A DNA stretch of 34,570 nt from Bacteroidales bacterium (GTDB taxonomy: Bacteria > Bacteroidota > Bacteroidia > Bacteroidales > UBA932). The notes below the pieces were generated by a model. It was not told where the DNA came from and did not search any database. It saw nothing but the letters and a program-made list of their open reading frames with translations. Positions 10,401 to 17,052 of this stretch are shown one piece after another (within the stretch, counting starts at the first letter, position 1; each line of letters begins with the position of its first letter). The stretch is from the NCBI GenBank assembly GCA_015060225.1, contig SUYX01000020.1, forward strand, positions 1 to 34,570. Direction: 5' to 3'. The position numbers and the translations under genes were made by a program.

Positions 10401-10892
10401 GTCTGAGTCTCCTGAGTTAGGAATAGGAAATGTAATTGTAGTGTTCACTTCTGTAGAATTATAAGTACCGGTAGCAGGATACCATGCTGCATAACGGATT
10501 TTATCTGTTGAATTTACAAAGAACTGCGGTGCATCATTCTCTGAGTTCCTGAAGCCGGAAATGATTCTCAGGTTCCCCTCTTCCGGTTGGGGCAGGCCAA
10601 GTTCTGCAGTAAGAGATAATGGAGTTGTAGCATCTTCCACCCTGAAATAAGGGTAGGATTTATGAATTTTTTCATCTATTCGGGCAACACCAATGGAGAG
10701 TTCTTCATTACTGTTGTTTGTAACGGCTCCGTTTACTATGGATTTTGTCCCCCCTTCCACAGAGAGGTGTACCCCCATCCTGGCAAAAAGCTTTACCTCC
10801 CCGGCATTATAATTCCCGGGATTCTCATCCCTTTCACATCCTGTAAGGAGAGCGCAGAGGACAGCCAATATGTATATCTTTAAAACTCTCAT
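7404..10892 (-). CDS. Large fimbrillin protein with two FISUMP modules, probable pilus tip subunit
   Basis: The 1162-residue lipoprotein (lipobox LLTGC, Cys 19) starts with a fimbrillin-like domain (about 30-340; TK-S junction at residue 50). Two FISUMP (Fibrobacter succinogenes major paralogous) modules follow. Module one (about 345-770) has NCYIV, NCIWTWHIWITD, DRNLGATAA, FYQWGRPTPF, LYDPCPVGYHVP and GVRCVSD. Module two (about 780-1162) has NCYMV, NILWTWHIWLTD, DRFLGATYAP, YYQWGRKDP, MHDPCPPGYRTP and MVRCMKE. The modules are clear internal duplicates. FISUMP proteins are surface-exposed and of unknown ligand. Ten to fifteen bp separate this gene from the upstream fimbrillin and four bp from the downstream FISUMP gene, so all are cotranscribed. 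Confidence 0.8.
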   Translation of the reverse strand: MRVLKIYILAVLCALLTGCERDENPGNYNAGEVKLFARMGVHLSVEGGTKSIVNGAVTNNSNEELSIGVARIDEKIHKSYPYFRVEDATTPLSLTAELGLPQPEEGNLRIISGFRNSENDAPQFFVNSTDKIRYAAWYPATGTYNSTEVNTTITFPIPNSGDSDIMYSEPVTGSMESGFDVMQFNHALSMFRIYAYKSTTSFNWGNIKSLKLMGMPDQCTLTLPKGAENTECSIVYSGNGNTMVYSCDSPVKDGFDNKELLKEWIAAAPEVDGLGLLDIVVTTEGGSTGTAGEHELSIARDFKPGYAYDIILRFSDNGVINADVQIADWTDGGDVNSDINISSTFYDLSTTGTANCYIVSSANFGYCFNATVKGNGNSAALGGGIDAVLAPKTVEIIWSEVAEFRLEINKIVEGKVLFNVDGNTTTDPITGKIDRSDKSLKSEGNVLLGVYDAQGNCIWTWHIWITDKPQKQNYTKGYVALDRNLGATAAAPGGTGTMNGLFYQWGRPTPFRIKQDGKISAEDSQTRVTPDEAVANPGIFYGSLHDHNGHNVHDWVDRTAFQNINNLWGYREVEHVQPIKTLYDPCPVGYHVPYQRNWESMEQFWADMPGYNTAKANGTVATFWEGLQGIRFVIEGNDIWYPFQGYININGEYKLGHIHKDGTGNYEHEDIPIVEMWSSLINRHDADDANLSAGTDERINDSPYRLQFTRDYLAKLSEDGEYTNRTRGLGVRCVSDNTADVVKDLSASQTANCYMVHEDGFYKFKTTIRGNGVGSLLPLGGTTTAEINGGLSTTISPARVDILWWQGDFTNGETDFPDNEASNQPAPSNMCITLLDEGIVSSDGYVAFKVSNFSKGNTILAAYDNAGNILWTWHIWLTDKPADKISGNYTKMDRFLGATYAPEIPANISQITWPTEGKEATMGFYYQWGRKDPIMGPPTIGYGTDGSTGSTVASSGWWKKNDEGTWDYRKSIDVKGAASIPDVVKDPTAFYKSTTANGQKNSQWFPESFADGYTNVALWGYAVADYSIEGQTFSKTMHDPCPPGYRTPFHFSWRYNSSEKYAEGDITESGDGTQLTDAEIGFDPQGIVTNKAHFEKMWFPLVGYRNPTTGACTNVGSEGRMNTGMPMGQYDTRSFWYNRSYTRQSQGGDASAYGKMVRCMKE

Positions 10893-10906
10893 CTTCTCCA
10901 GTTTAT

Positions 10907-11899
10907 TCAGTTATTTGGTAAAATGACCCCTTCGGTATATCCGCCATCTTTCCACTCGCAGATCTCTCCTTTCAGCTGTACACCGGTATTTATAGTAAGT
11001 GTATAAATTATTTTATGTCCCGATTCCCATACATATGGTGTGTAATTGAGCAGAATGAATTCCTGGTCATATGTTTTTGCTCCACTTGGCTCGGTAACGG
11101 TGTAATTTACTGCCAGTGTTGTGGCGTTGGTAAGCTGCTGTGGAATGGCAAGTATCCTCATAGAACCTAAGTGGTTTTCACCGGAAGTTGTAAATGAGGT
11201 CTTGGTATATGTCTGGTTGTTTGTTCCCGACAGTTGTACTGCCCACACATTCTTGTCTCCCGAGTTTGCAATTCCCTGGAACTCACACTTCATGGTGGCG
11301 GACTTGAAAATATTGCTCAAGTTTATACTGTTCAAGGCAATAGTGTGCTCCGGCATCTCTTTTTGTACCACTATCTCAATCCAAGACATTGCATGCTGCA
11401 TATAAAGCATAACAGTACGGTAATTTGAGCCGTCTGCTACCTTATAGGCGTGGGAGAGCAGGTAGTCAACCATATTTGCCTCATCATAGTCATCAGGTTG
11501 TGAAACATTTATTTCAAGGCCGGAACTTTTCATGCTGAATGATGCTCCGTTAGTAGGAGTCTGGGGCGAATGGGTAAATCCGTGGAACGAATAGCTCTGC
11601 CCCGGTTCCCATTGTTCCTTAGGATTTGTGTTCCAGTTGTTGCTGTCGCTCTCCTTGTATATTTCAGTTCCATCAAAAATGTTGGTGGTATTGTTCTTGA
11701 CACCATATACATATACATTCGGATGTGAGTTTGAGGTCAAATCATCATTGGTTATCAATGCTTTGGTATCTATATTTATTCCCGATACCCCAAAGGTGAT
11801 GTAAGGCAATCCATTGGAATCTCCCTGCTCTTCTTTAGAACAGGCAGAAACCGCCAATGCCAGTATCGCACAATATAATATGTATATGGTCTTTTTCAA
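10907..11899 (-). CDS. Fimbrillin family lipoprotein (third fimbrillin of the operon)
   Basis: The 330-residue product has a type II signal (LAVSAC, Cys 20), a short linker, then INIDTKALIT, where TK at 45-46 is the junction motif shared by all fimbrillins of this locus. The body shows features of the Mfa-like_1/fimbrillin fold: YSFHGFTH, then MLYMQHAMSWIEI (the conserved H-A-(L/M)-S segment), then SMRILAIPQQL and a final CEWKDGG strand. It is probably a shaft or adaptor subunit of a type V pilus, exported as a lipoprotein and matured by proteolysis; that mechanism is known from Porphyromonas FimA/Mfa1 and only inferred here. It lies 14 bp after the preceding fimbrillin gene. Confidence 0.8.
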   Translation of the reverse strand: MKKTIYILYCAILALAVSACSKEEQGDSNGLPYITFGVSGINIDTKALITNDDLTSNSHPNVYVYGVKNNTTNIFDGTEIYKESDSNNWNTNPKEQWEPGQSYSFHGFTHSPQTPTNGASFSMKSSGLEINVSQPDDYDEANMVDYLLSHAYKVADGSNYRTVMLYMQHAMSWIEIVVQKEMPEHTIALNSINLSNIFKSATMKCEFQGIANSGDKNVWAVQLSGTNNQTYTKTSFTTSGENHLGSMRILAIPQQLTNATTLAVNYTVTEPSGAKTYDQEFILLNYTPYVWESGHKIIYTLTINTGVQLKGEICEWKDGGYTEGVILPNN

Positions 11900-11913
11900 T
11901 TCTTCCTTTTTTT

Positions 11914-13083
11914 TTATAACTCAACATTATGCTCAATCCAAGGTATCTCGGATACCTGGAATATTATATCTTCACTACTTATTGTAATGTTGTATCTGTA
12001 TTTTTTCCCCATCTCCCAACTGGCTATGGCATCTATACTGCCAAGATTTCCGGTGTAATCTGTACTGCTGTCGTTGCTGTAGCGTACAGTAAATTTTATT
12101 TTTATCTCTTTCCCATATATAGTCTGGGGTAAGGCTGTTAAGTCTGTACAATCAAAAAGGTCTTTGGATTGTTCTTCTGACATTCCTTTAGGGAGGAAAG
12201 GGTTCTCTACTGTGCCGGTCAGATTGCTGCCGGCAAAAAAGCCTTCAGATTCCCCTACGGTTTCTGCAGTAGGGATGACAGCTGCAGTTATATTGCTGAC
12301 ATTTATATTGGCCTTGTATTGCAGACCTGTAAGGCTTATATTTTCAACTGATTTTATGTCTGTACTTGTTGCATTCCTTATTTTGAATGACAAACATGAT
12401 AATAGGTGGTTGAAATGCAGCGGTACAGAAGAGTAGTCGCTGCCGGTAGTATTGTCCCTAATATGAGAGGCAAACAGGAGATCCTCACATCTGGCATCAA
12501 ATTGTGGAGATCCTGTTGAAACTTTTCCCGATATGTAATTGGCAATGGTAATTTGTGGGGCAGTTTCAGTACCGGTAGATGATACAGTTCCGTTGGAGAT
12601 GCTTTTGCTGTCTCTCGAATTTGTTGCATAAGGCGCAAACGCCGTAAAAGAATATCTTGCCCCCGGAATCCAATATTTTGTAATGTCATAGTTCCAGGCG
12701 CTGTTGCTGTATTTCAAAAGGTCATTGTTGAACACAGCATAGGTATTTGCATCCTTGGATGCAGTAGCAAAAAGAGAAATCCCGTACTGCTGCAACTCGG
12801 ATGCACTTGTTATCAATGCCTTTGTGCCGCTCCCTGCACCCGTTCCAGTCCCAGTTCCAGTTCCTGTCCCGGCCCCGTCACCTGCTCCTGTGCCTGCGCC
12901 TGCCGCACTTCCGTTTGCAATCACAGGCCACCCCGCCGTAGGGGAGAAGACCAGAGGGGTTTCAGAAACATCTGTAGGAGGCAATTCTGGATCAGTTGTA
13001 CTCTTGGAACAAGAGAGCAACATTGTCACAAGGATTGCTACTACAGCTAAAGGTTGTATGTGTAATTTCTCTATGATCATCAT
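11914..13083 (-). CDS. Fimbrillin family lipoprotein with Gly/Thr-rich N-terminal repeat
   Basis: The product is 389 residues when started at the ATG at 13083. A longer frame opens with TTG at 13113 but falls inside a strong hairpin, so I reject it; the ATG at 13080 is equally possible. The lipobox is MLLSC (Cys 25), followed by a Pro-rich linker, then a low-complexity (G-A/T)n tract (about residues 60-86) that ends in GTKALIT, the junction motif of this locus. The fimbrillin body includes YSFTAFAPYA, a VPLHFNHLLSCLSFKI helix-like segment and a terminal WIEHNVEL. The tract is coded by hexanucleotide-like repeats at 12838-12900 and could vary in length. Probable minor pilus subunit. Confidence 0.78.
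   Translation of the reverse strand: MMIIEKLHIQPLAVVAILVTMLLSCSKSTTDPELPPTDVSETPLVFSPTAGWPVIANGSAAGAGTGAGDGAGTGTGTGTGTGAGSGTKALITSASELQQYGISLFATASKDANTYAVFNNDLLKYSNSAWNYDITKYWIPGARYSFTAFAPYATNSRDSKSISNGTVSSTGTETAPQITIANYISGKVSTGSPQFDARCEDLLFASHIRDNTTGSDYSSVPLHFNHLLSCLSFKIRNATSTDIKSVENISLTGLQYKANINVSNITAAVIPTAETVGESEGFFAGSNLTGTVENPFLPKGMSEEQSKDLFDCTDLTALPQTIYGKEIKIKFTVRYSNDSSTDYTGNLGSIDAIASWEMGKKYRYNITISSEDIIFQVSEIPWIEHNVEL
12838..12903. repeat. Simple-sequence tract coding (Gly-Ala/Thr)n
   Basis: Short repeats of the CCAGTT/CCAGTC/CCTGTC type lie in frame within the fimbrillin gene at 11914-13083. Six-base units keep the frame, so copy-number changes would lengthen or shorten the linker before the TKA junction. 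Confidence 0.75.
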
Positions 13084-13088
13084 TATTA

Positions 13089-13121
13089 ATATTCTGTTGC
13101 GGGAAACCCGCAACAGAATAT
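13089..13121 (-). promoter_or_regulatory. 15-bp hairpin between the first and second fimbrillin genes
   Basis: Positions 13089-13103 and 13107-13121 are perfectly complementary (15 bp, core TTGCGGG/CCCGCAA) around a 3-nt loop. It lies 18 bp after the stop of the first fimbrillin and just before the next start. There is no T-tract on the minus strand, so it is more likely an mRNA-stabilising or partially attenuating element than a full terminator. It would favour expression of the first fimbrillin over the genes that follow. Confidence 0.85.
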
Positions 13122-13139
13122 GAAATATAGTTAGTGAGA

Positions 13140-14243
13140 TTAGTTAATTTCAACTTCTGTTGAGCCAGGTGTTTCATCCCATGCTACAACATTTGCAGAG
13201 AAGTCAACAGTAGTAAGACCAATTTTGATAGCAAAAGTATAAGCTTTACCGGCCTCAAATGTAAACTCCATTTCTTTTGAAACAGTGTTTGGTACTCCAT
13301 CAACTGTATAAGATGCTGTCAAAGTAATTTTGTCACTAGCTCCAAAAGTTTGAGGGATGATCATTAGATACTGTGCATCATTTGTCCCATTTGAATCATT
13401 ATCAACAACTGTTGCTGCAGTTGCATTTGCTGCATATGAAACTTCTTGAGTGCCTCCAGTCAAATAAATGAATGTAACATTACTACCAGACTGTGTTTGA
13501 CTTGTCCAGTTGTTGTTTACTTTTTGAAATATTTCAGGTGTACTATTATCTGTGTCATGATCATAAGTAGTAATATTAGCTGTACCAAGGTTCATTTCAC
13601 CGCTTTCGTAAAATTTTCCTCTCAAAGTTACTCCGGTTAGAACTATTGTAGAGCTATAATTGACATCTGAATATACTTTAAAACCAACTCTTGACAATGC
13701 ATGGTAGAAAGTCATATCTACAGCGCCATCTGCTTTAGTCTGGTCTTCCTGTGCTGGTGTGAATAAAACATCCATATGTTTTGTGAATTCTTTAGCTACA
13801 GTGTATGTAAGTACAGGTTTCGAGTCAGCAGCTGTGGCTACTGAGATTGCATTTAATGCATCGTTATCATGTGGACCATACGCATAGAAACTGATTTTAT
13901 CGCCAGGAGTATTTGGCCAGTATTTTATTGTTTCATATCCCCAGTCTCCCGTAACAAATTGATTGAAATTTACTAGAATGTTATTCATAAATTCAGGTGC
14001 ACCTGTAATACTATAATCCTCCATTTCGGTCTGTCCAGTATAATAAGCAAATACACCAAATCCTTGTGTTTGTAACTGAGTTGTTTCAACTACAGTACCT
14101 TTAGTCTGAGCACCTCTACCAAGGTAAGTGTTGAATGAAATTGCTTCGTCCTGAGGCATTTCGCTGATAACCTCGTTTTTCTGACAAGCTGTAAAAGAAA
14201 CAGCTGCGGCGGCCATCAGGCCTAAGAATAGTTTCTTTTTCAT
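13140..14243 (-). CDS. Fimbrillin family lipoprotein, probable major pilus subunit
   Basis: The 367-residue product starts MKKKLFLGLMAAAAVSFTAC, a clear lipoprotein signal with Cys 20. The mature part has the TKG junction at residue 48 (GRGAQTKG), then GFGVFAYYTG, ISFYAYGP, VDMTFYHALSRVGFKV and a closing VVAWDE strand, all typical of the fimbrillin/Mfa-like_1 family. I call it the major subunit because it is the first fimbrillin, it has the simplest domain layout, and a strong hairpin follows it and separates it from the minor subunits; this is inference. Codon use looks less GC-rich than in the flanking genes. The start has an A-rich leader (TTAACAACAATTATC before ATG), as usual in Bacteroidota. 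Confidence 0.82.
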   Translation of the reverse strand: MKKKLFLGLMAAAAVSFTACQKNEVISEMPQDEAISFNTYLGRGAQTKGTVVETTQLQTQGFGVFAYYTGQTEMEDYSITGAPEFMNNILVNFNQFVTGDWGYETIKYWPNTPGDKISFYAYGPHDNDALNAISVATAADSKPVLTYTVAKEFTKHMDVLFTPAQEDQTKADGAVDMTFYHALSRVGFKVYSDVNYSSTIVLTGVTLRGKFYESGEMNLGTANITTYDHDTDNSTPEIFQKVNNNWTSQTQSGSNVTFIYLTGGTQEVSYAANATAATVVDNDSNGTNDAQYLMIIPQTFGASDKITLTASYTVDGVPNTVSKEMEFTFEAGKAYTFAIKIGLTTVDFSANVVAWDETPGSTEVEIN

Positions 14244-14299
14244 GATAATTGTTGTTAAGTGTTAATGAATTAATTGTTGTTTATTTTATTGTTATTTTT

Positions 14300-15547
14300 C
14301 TATAGTTCTACTTCGTGTTCTATTTCTTCGCCCCAGTCATTTACAGAGGCATCAAATCCGCCACCTTCGCCACCTTCCGGTTTTACGTCGGGAAGAGGAT
14401 CTCCAAGGTCAATCTCCAGGTGGAGGGTGAGGTGGGCTGTGTCGTCTTCCTCAAAGTCGTGTCCTACTTCAAATTTGTAGTCGAGGATGGTCTTGTTGTC
14501 TACCAGCAGTAATGAGAGGTTGAAGATGTTCTCCTGTGGGGTTGCCTTGTGACCGTCGGGAAGACCGAAACAGAGCAGTTGTGCTTTTATGTTGCCCTGT
14601 GTGGGGTCTTGCGGGTCTACTGTGAGGGTCCAGTTTTCCATCAGGTGGGTTACCTTGCTGGTACTTGGTTTGCCGGCTCCCAGTTTGTATCCCTCCGCTA
14701 TTCCTTCCAGTGCTGCTCGGGCAGATCTGAGGTTGTATATGCTTTTTATGTGTACAGTTACATATATTGTGTGTATGATGTTTTGCGGTTTCAGGTGCAT
14801 GAGGTCAATTCCACCTTTAGTGCTGCTGCGTGAACCATGGGTGTTCTGCACATAATCCTGTGTACTCTGTGCAATCATCTGTGCCGTTACCTCTGCGTTC
14901 TCATATTTGTCAGTTCCAAACCATTCAGGTTCGTGTACTATCCTCTCGTTTTCGTCTTTTGTGGTGTACCATTTTGTTGGGGCCTGTACTGTGGCAACCT
15001 CCGCATTCTGGTAGTTGTTGAGATTGCGGAATTCCAGTGAGCCGAACTCTGTTTCACTCTGGTTGAATACGATTGAGTTGTAGTGTCCCATTGGCAGGTT
15101 TACCAGCACATGGGAAATTGTGTTGCTTTTGGTTACAACCGGCGCATCTCCATTTTGCGGATATACTACCACTGTCATTCCCGTAGGTGTCTCTTTTTCT
15201 ACAAAATCGCTCCAGCCTACATTTATCCTCATAGGTGCGGCGTGCGGATGCATGAAGCATATTGCCTTGTGGTCGCACGAGGTGGCAGCCAGTGATAGGA
15301 TGGCAGCGGCGAGCACTGCAGTTGCCCTGCATGCAGTAGCTCCGGTTGCTCCGGTTGCTGTGGCTGCTTTGCCTGCTTCGGTTGCTTTGCTTGCTGTTGC
15401 TCCGGTTGCTCCGGTTGCTGTGGTTGCTTTGCCTGATGCTGCTCCGGTTGCTTTGCCTGCTTCGGTTGCTTTGCCTGCTTCGGTTGCTTTTTTTATAGCA
15501 GCTGCCAAATATATGAGTATCCCTTTTACCATCTTCCCAATATCCAT
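14300..15547 (-). CDS. DUF5119 lipoprotein of the pilus operon, with repeat-expanded N-terminus
   Basis: The 415-residue product has a DUF5119 body from about residue 90: LAATSC-DHKAICFMHPH with lipobox Cys 91, then INVGWSDF, TGMTVVVYPQNGD and LVNLPMGHYNSIVFNQSETE. DUF5119 proteins are usual second genes in Bacteroidales fimbrial operons and are thought to belong to the pilus anchor or assembly set. The oddity is the N-terminus: a basic/hydrophobic start (MVKGILIYLAAAIKK) is separated from the hydrophobic lipobox segment (AVLAAAILSLAATSC) by about 55 residues of KATEAGKATGA-type repeats. The start codon overlaps the end of the DUF3575 gene: ATG at 15547, or ATG at 15532, which overlaps the TAA by 7 bases and suggests translational coupling. 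Confidence 0.75.
   Translation of the reverse strand: MDIGKMVKGILIYLAAAIKKATEAGKATEAGKATGAASGKATTATGATGATASKATEAGKAATATGATGATACRATAVLAAAILSLAATSCDHKAICFMHPHAAPMRINVGWSDFVEKETPTGMTVVVYPQNGDAPVVTKSNTISHVLVNLPMGHYNSIVFNQSETEFGSLEFRNLNNYQNAEVATVQAPTKWYTTKDENERIVHEPEWFGTDKYENAEVTAQMIAQSTQDYVQNTHGSRSSTKGGIDLMHLKPQNIIHTIYVTVHIKSIYNLRSARAALEGIAEGYKLGAGKPSTSKVTHLMENWTLTVDPQDPTQGNIKAQLLCFGLPDGHKATPQENIFNLSLLLVDNKTILDYKFEVGHDFEEDDTAHLTLHLEIDLGDPLPDVKPEGGEGGGFDASVNDWGEEIEHEVEL
15320..15492. repeat. In-frame low-complexity repeats coding KATEAG/TGATGA
   Basis: Irregular repeats of short modules such as GTTGCTCCGGTTGCT and CCTGCTTCGGTTGCTTTG lie inside the 5' part of the DUF5119 gene. They code Ala, Thr, Lys and Gly almost only and interrupt what should be a compact lipoprotein signal. 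Confidence 0.8.
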
Positions 15548-16893
15548 ACTAATGAGACTTCCGCTTTGGTAGGGCCCACCCAGTTTCTATCTTTAGTGGC
15601 CTGCCAAACATAGCAGTTGTCTATAGGTTTATACTCCATATATTCTCCTGTGAGGTATCCCACTCCCAGTGTAAAATCCAGATTGAGCCTTTTTGCCAGG
15701 TTCTTTGAATAGCCTACCGCTATACCGGCAGCATATGACCATCTGTCTCCAAGGTATCCTGTTCCGCCCCATTCAAAGTCGTATGTGACCATCTGTGCAT
15801 ATGCTCCAATGTGCCATCCTGTGAGAGGGGTGGTGCCATTTGTGGTGCGCGATGCTTTCCATGGCAACTGCTTGAAATATCTGCGGATTTCAATGTCACC
15901 TCCGTAAACTCGGTGATACCAGCTGCTTTGGTCCCTCTTCCACCAAGCATACATCCAGTTTACCGCTACCGAGTATTTGTTGTTTATTGGCAGCTCCACT
16001 CCAATGTTAGGGGTTATAAGGAGATCATACAGTACGTTAGTCTTAACTGCCAGATAATTGTACTTTTTCTGGTAACGCTCCTTTTGTGTTGTTGTCTCTG
16101 TTACAGGTTTTTCCTCTTTGTCGGGATTATAAATCTCTACAGGTCTGTACCCGGTAAATATTCCTCCTGTGGTCTCCTTTGTAACAGGTGCCTTCGGTTG
16201 TTTGGCAACAGCCGGCAGGGGATCTTCCTTGGAAACCCTGCTGTAATCAACAATAATTCTTGTACTTCTTAATTTCGGCCACTTGGTATAGTGGGCACCG
16301 GTGTTTAATGTTACGTTGTCTTTTTGTACAAGTTGCTGATTTACAGAATGCTCATTTTTGATATATTTGGCTATTGCATCTGCCCTCCGGTTTGCAAGTA
16401 TCTTGTTCCAATGAACTTTGCCCTCTGGGGATGCGCTTCCCTGAAGGGTTATTCCTTTGAGGGTGAAATCAAATCGTGGATCGGTGTATTCTGTGAGGAA
16501 GCGGTCGAATGTATTGAGGGTAGTGCTGTTGCCCATAAACGAAGGGACAACATTTGTCTTGCCAACCCGGAAGTAGATGTACAGGGTGTCGGAAAGCTGT
16601 TTGGTGAAGCGGCCCTATCTGCAATTGTCATCCGTTACTACAGTTTTGGCTTTTGCTTTGGTTTCGGCTTGGGCATTTGCATTGGTGTCTGCTTGGGCAT
16701 CTGCTTTGGTTTCTGCTTGGGCATCTGCTTTGGTTTCTGCTTGGGCATCTGCACTGGCATTTGCATTTGCATTTGCGCTGGCATTGGCGCTGGCTCTGGT
16801 TTCTGGCTTGGTGGCAATATGGGACTGGGCTGCGGCAAAGGTCGCTGCGGCGCAAAACATGACAATAAATGCTAAGTGTTTTCCGAGTCTCAT
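15526..16893 (-). pseudogene. DUF3575/OmpA-like pilus-operon protein interrupted by an in-frame UAG
   Basis: One frame runs from ATG 16893 to TAA 15526 (455 codons before the stop) but holds a TAG at 16617-16615. Upstream are a signal peptide (MRLGKHLAFIVMFCAAATFAAAQ) and an Ala/Lys/Glu/Asp-rich repeat tract to residue 92. Downstream, in the same frame, the sequence resumes at once with GRFTKQLSDTLYIYFRVGKT, the normal start of the mature domain, then an OmpA-like part (GSASPEGKVHWNKILANRRA) and a DUF3575 domain (KTNVLYDLLITPNIGVE to WILGRW). The first ATG after the stop is at 16536 and would lose the export signal and this strand. Other genes here end in TAG, so reassignment is unlikely; recent nonsense mutation, read-through or a sequencing error are the options. 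First gene of the pilus operon. Confidence 0.8.
16645..16785. repeat. 24-bp in-frame repeats coding AETKADAQ
   Basis: Direct repeats of a 24-bp unit (GGGCATCTGCTTTGGTTTCT in part, plus shorter variants) lie in the 5' part of the DUF3575 gene and code a low-complexity linker of Ala, Asn, Asp, Lys, Glu and Gln. The units keep the frame, so copy number could vary without loss of the frame. Confidence 0.85.
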
Positions 16894-16936
16894 ATGTGTT
16901 TCTTTTGCTTGTAAGAATTATATTCTGCTCAACCTT

Positions 16937-16967
16937 CAAAGATAGGCTTTTCTTTTGTCATGTCAAA
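16937..16967 (-). promoter_or_regulatory. Promoter of the pilus operon
   Basis: On the minus strand TTTG (16967-16964) is followed after exactly 19 bp by TATCTTTG (16944-16937), a full match to the Bacteroidota consensus TTTG-N19-TAnnTTTG. The predicted start is about 40 nt before the ATG at 16893. The array at 17053 begins about 85 bp upstream. Confidence 0.85.
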
Positions 16968-17052
16968 GGATTTTGTTGCGTTTTTGGCTACATTTTTGGT
17001 CTGTTTGTGGCCTTTTGACCCCGTTTGATGCGGATTTTGCGGAAGTTAGGTA

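Noticed and set aside
13084-13113. TTG start giving a 399-residue fimbrillin
   Set aside because: The extra residues are coded by one arm of a strong hairpin, and two ATG codons follow directly before a standard signal peptide.
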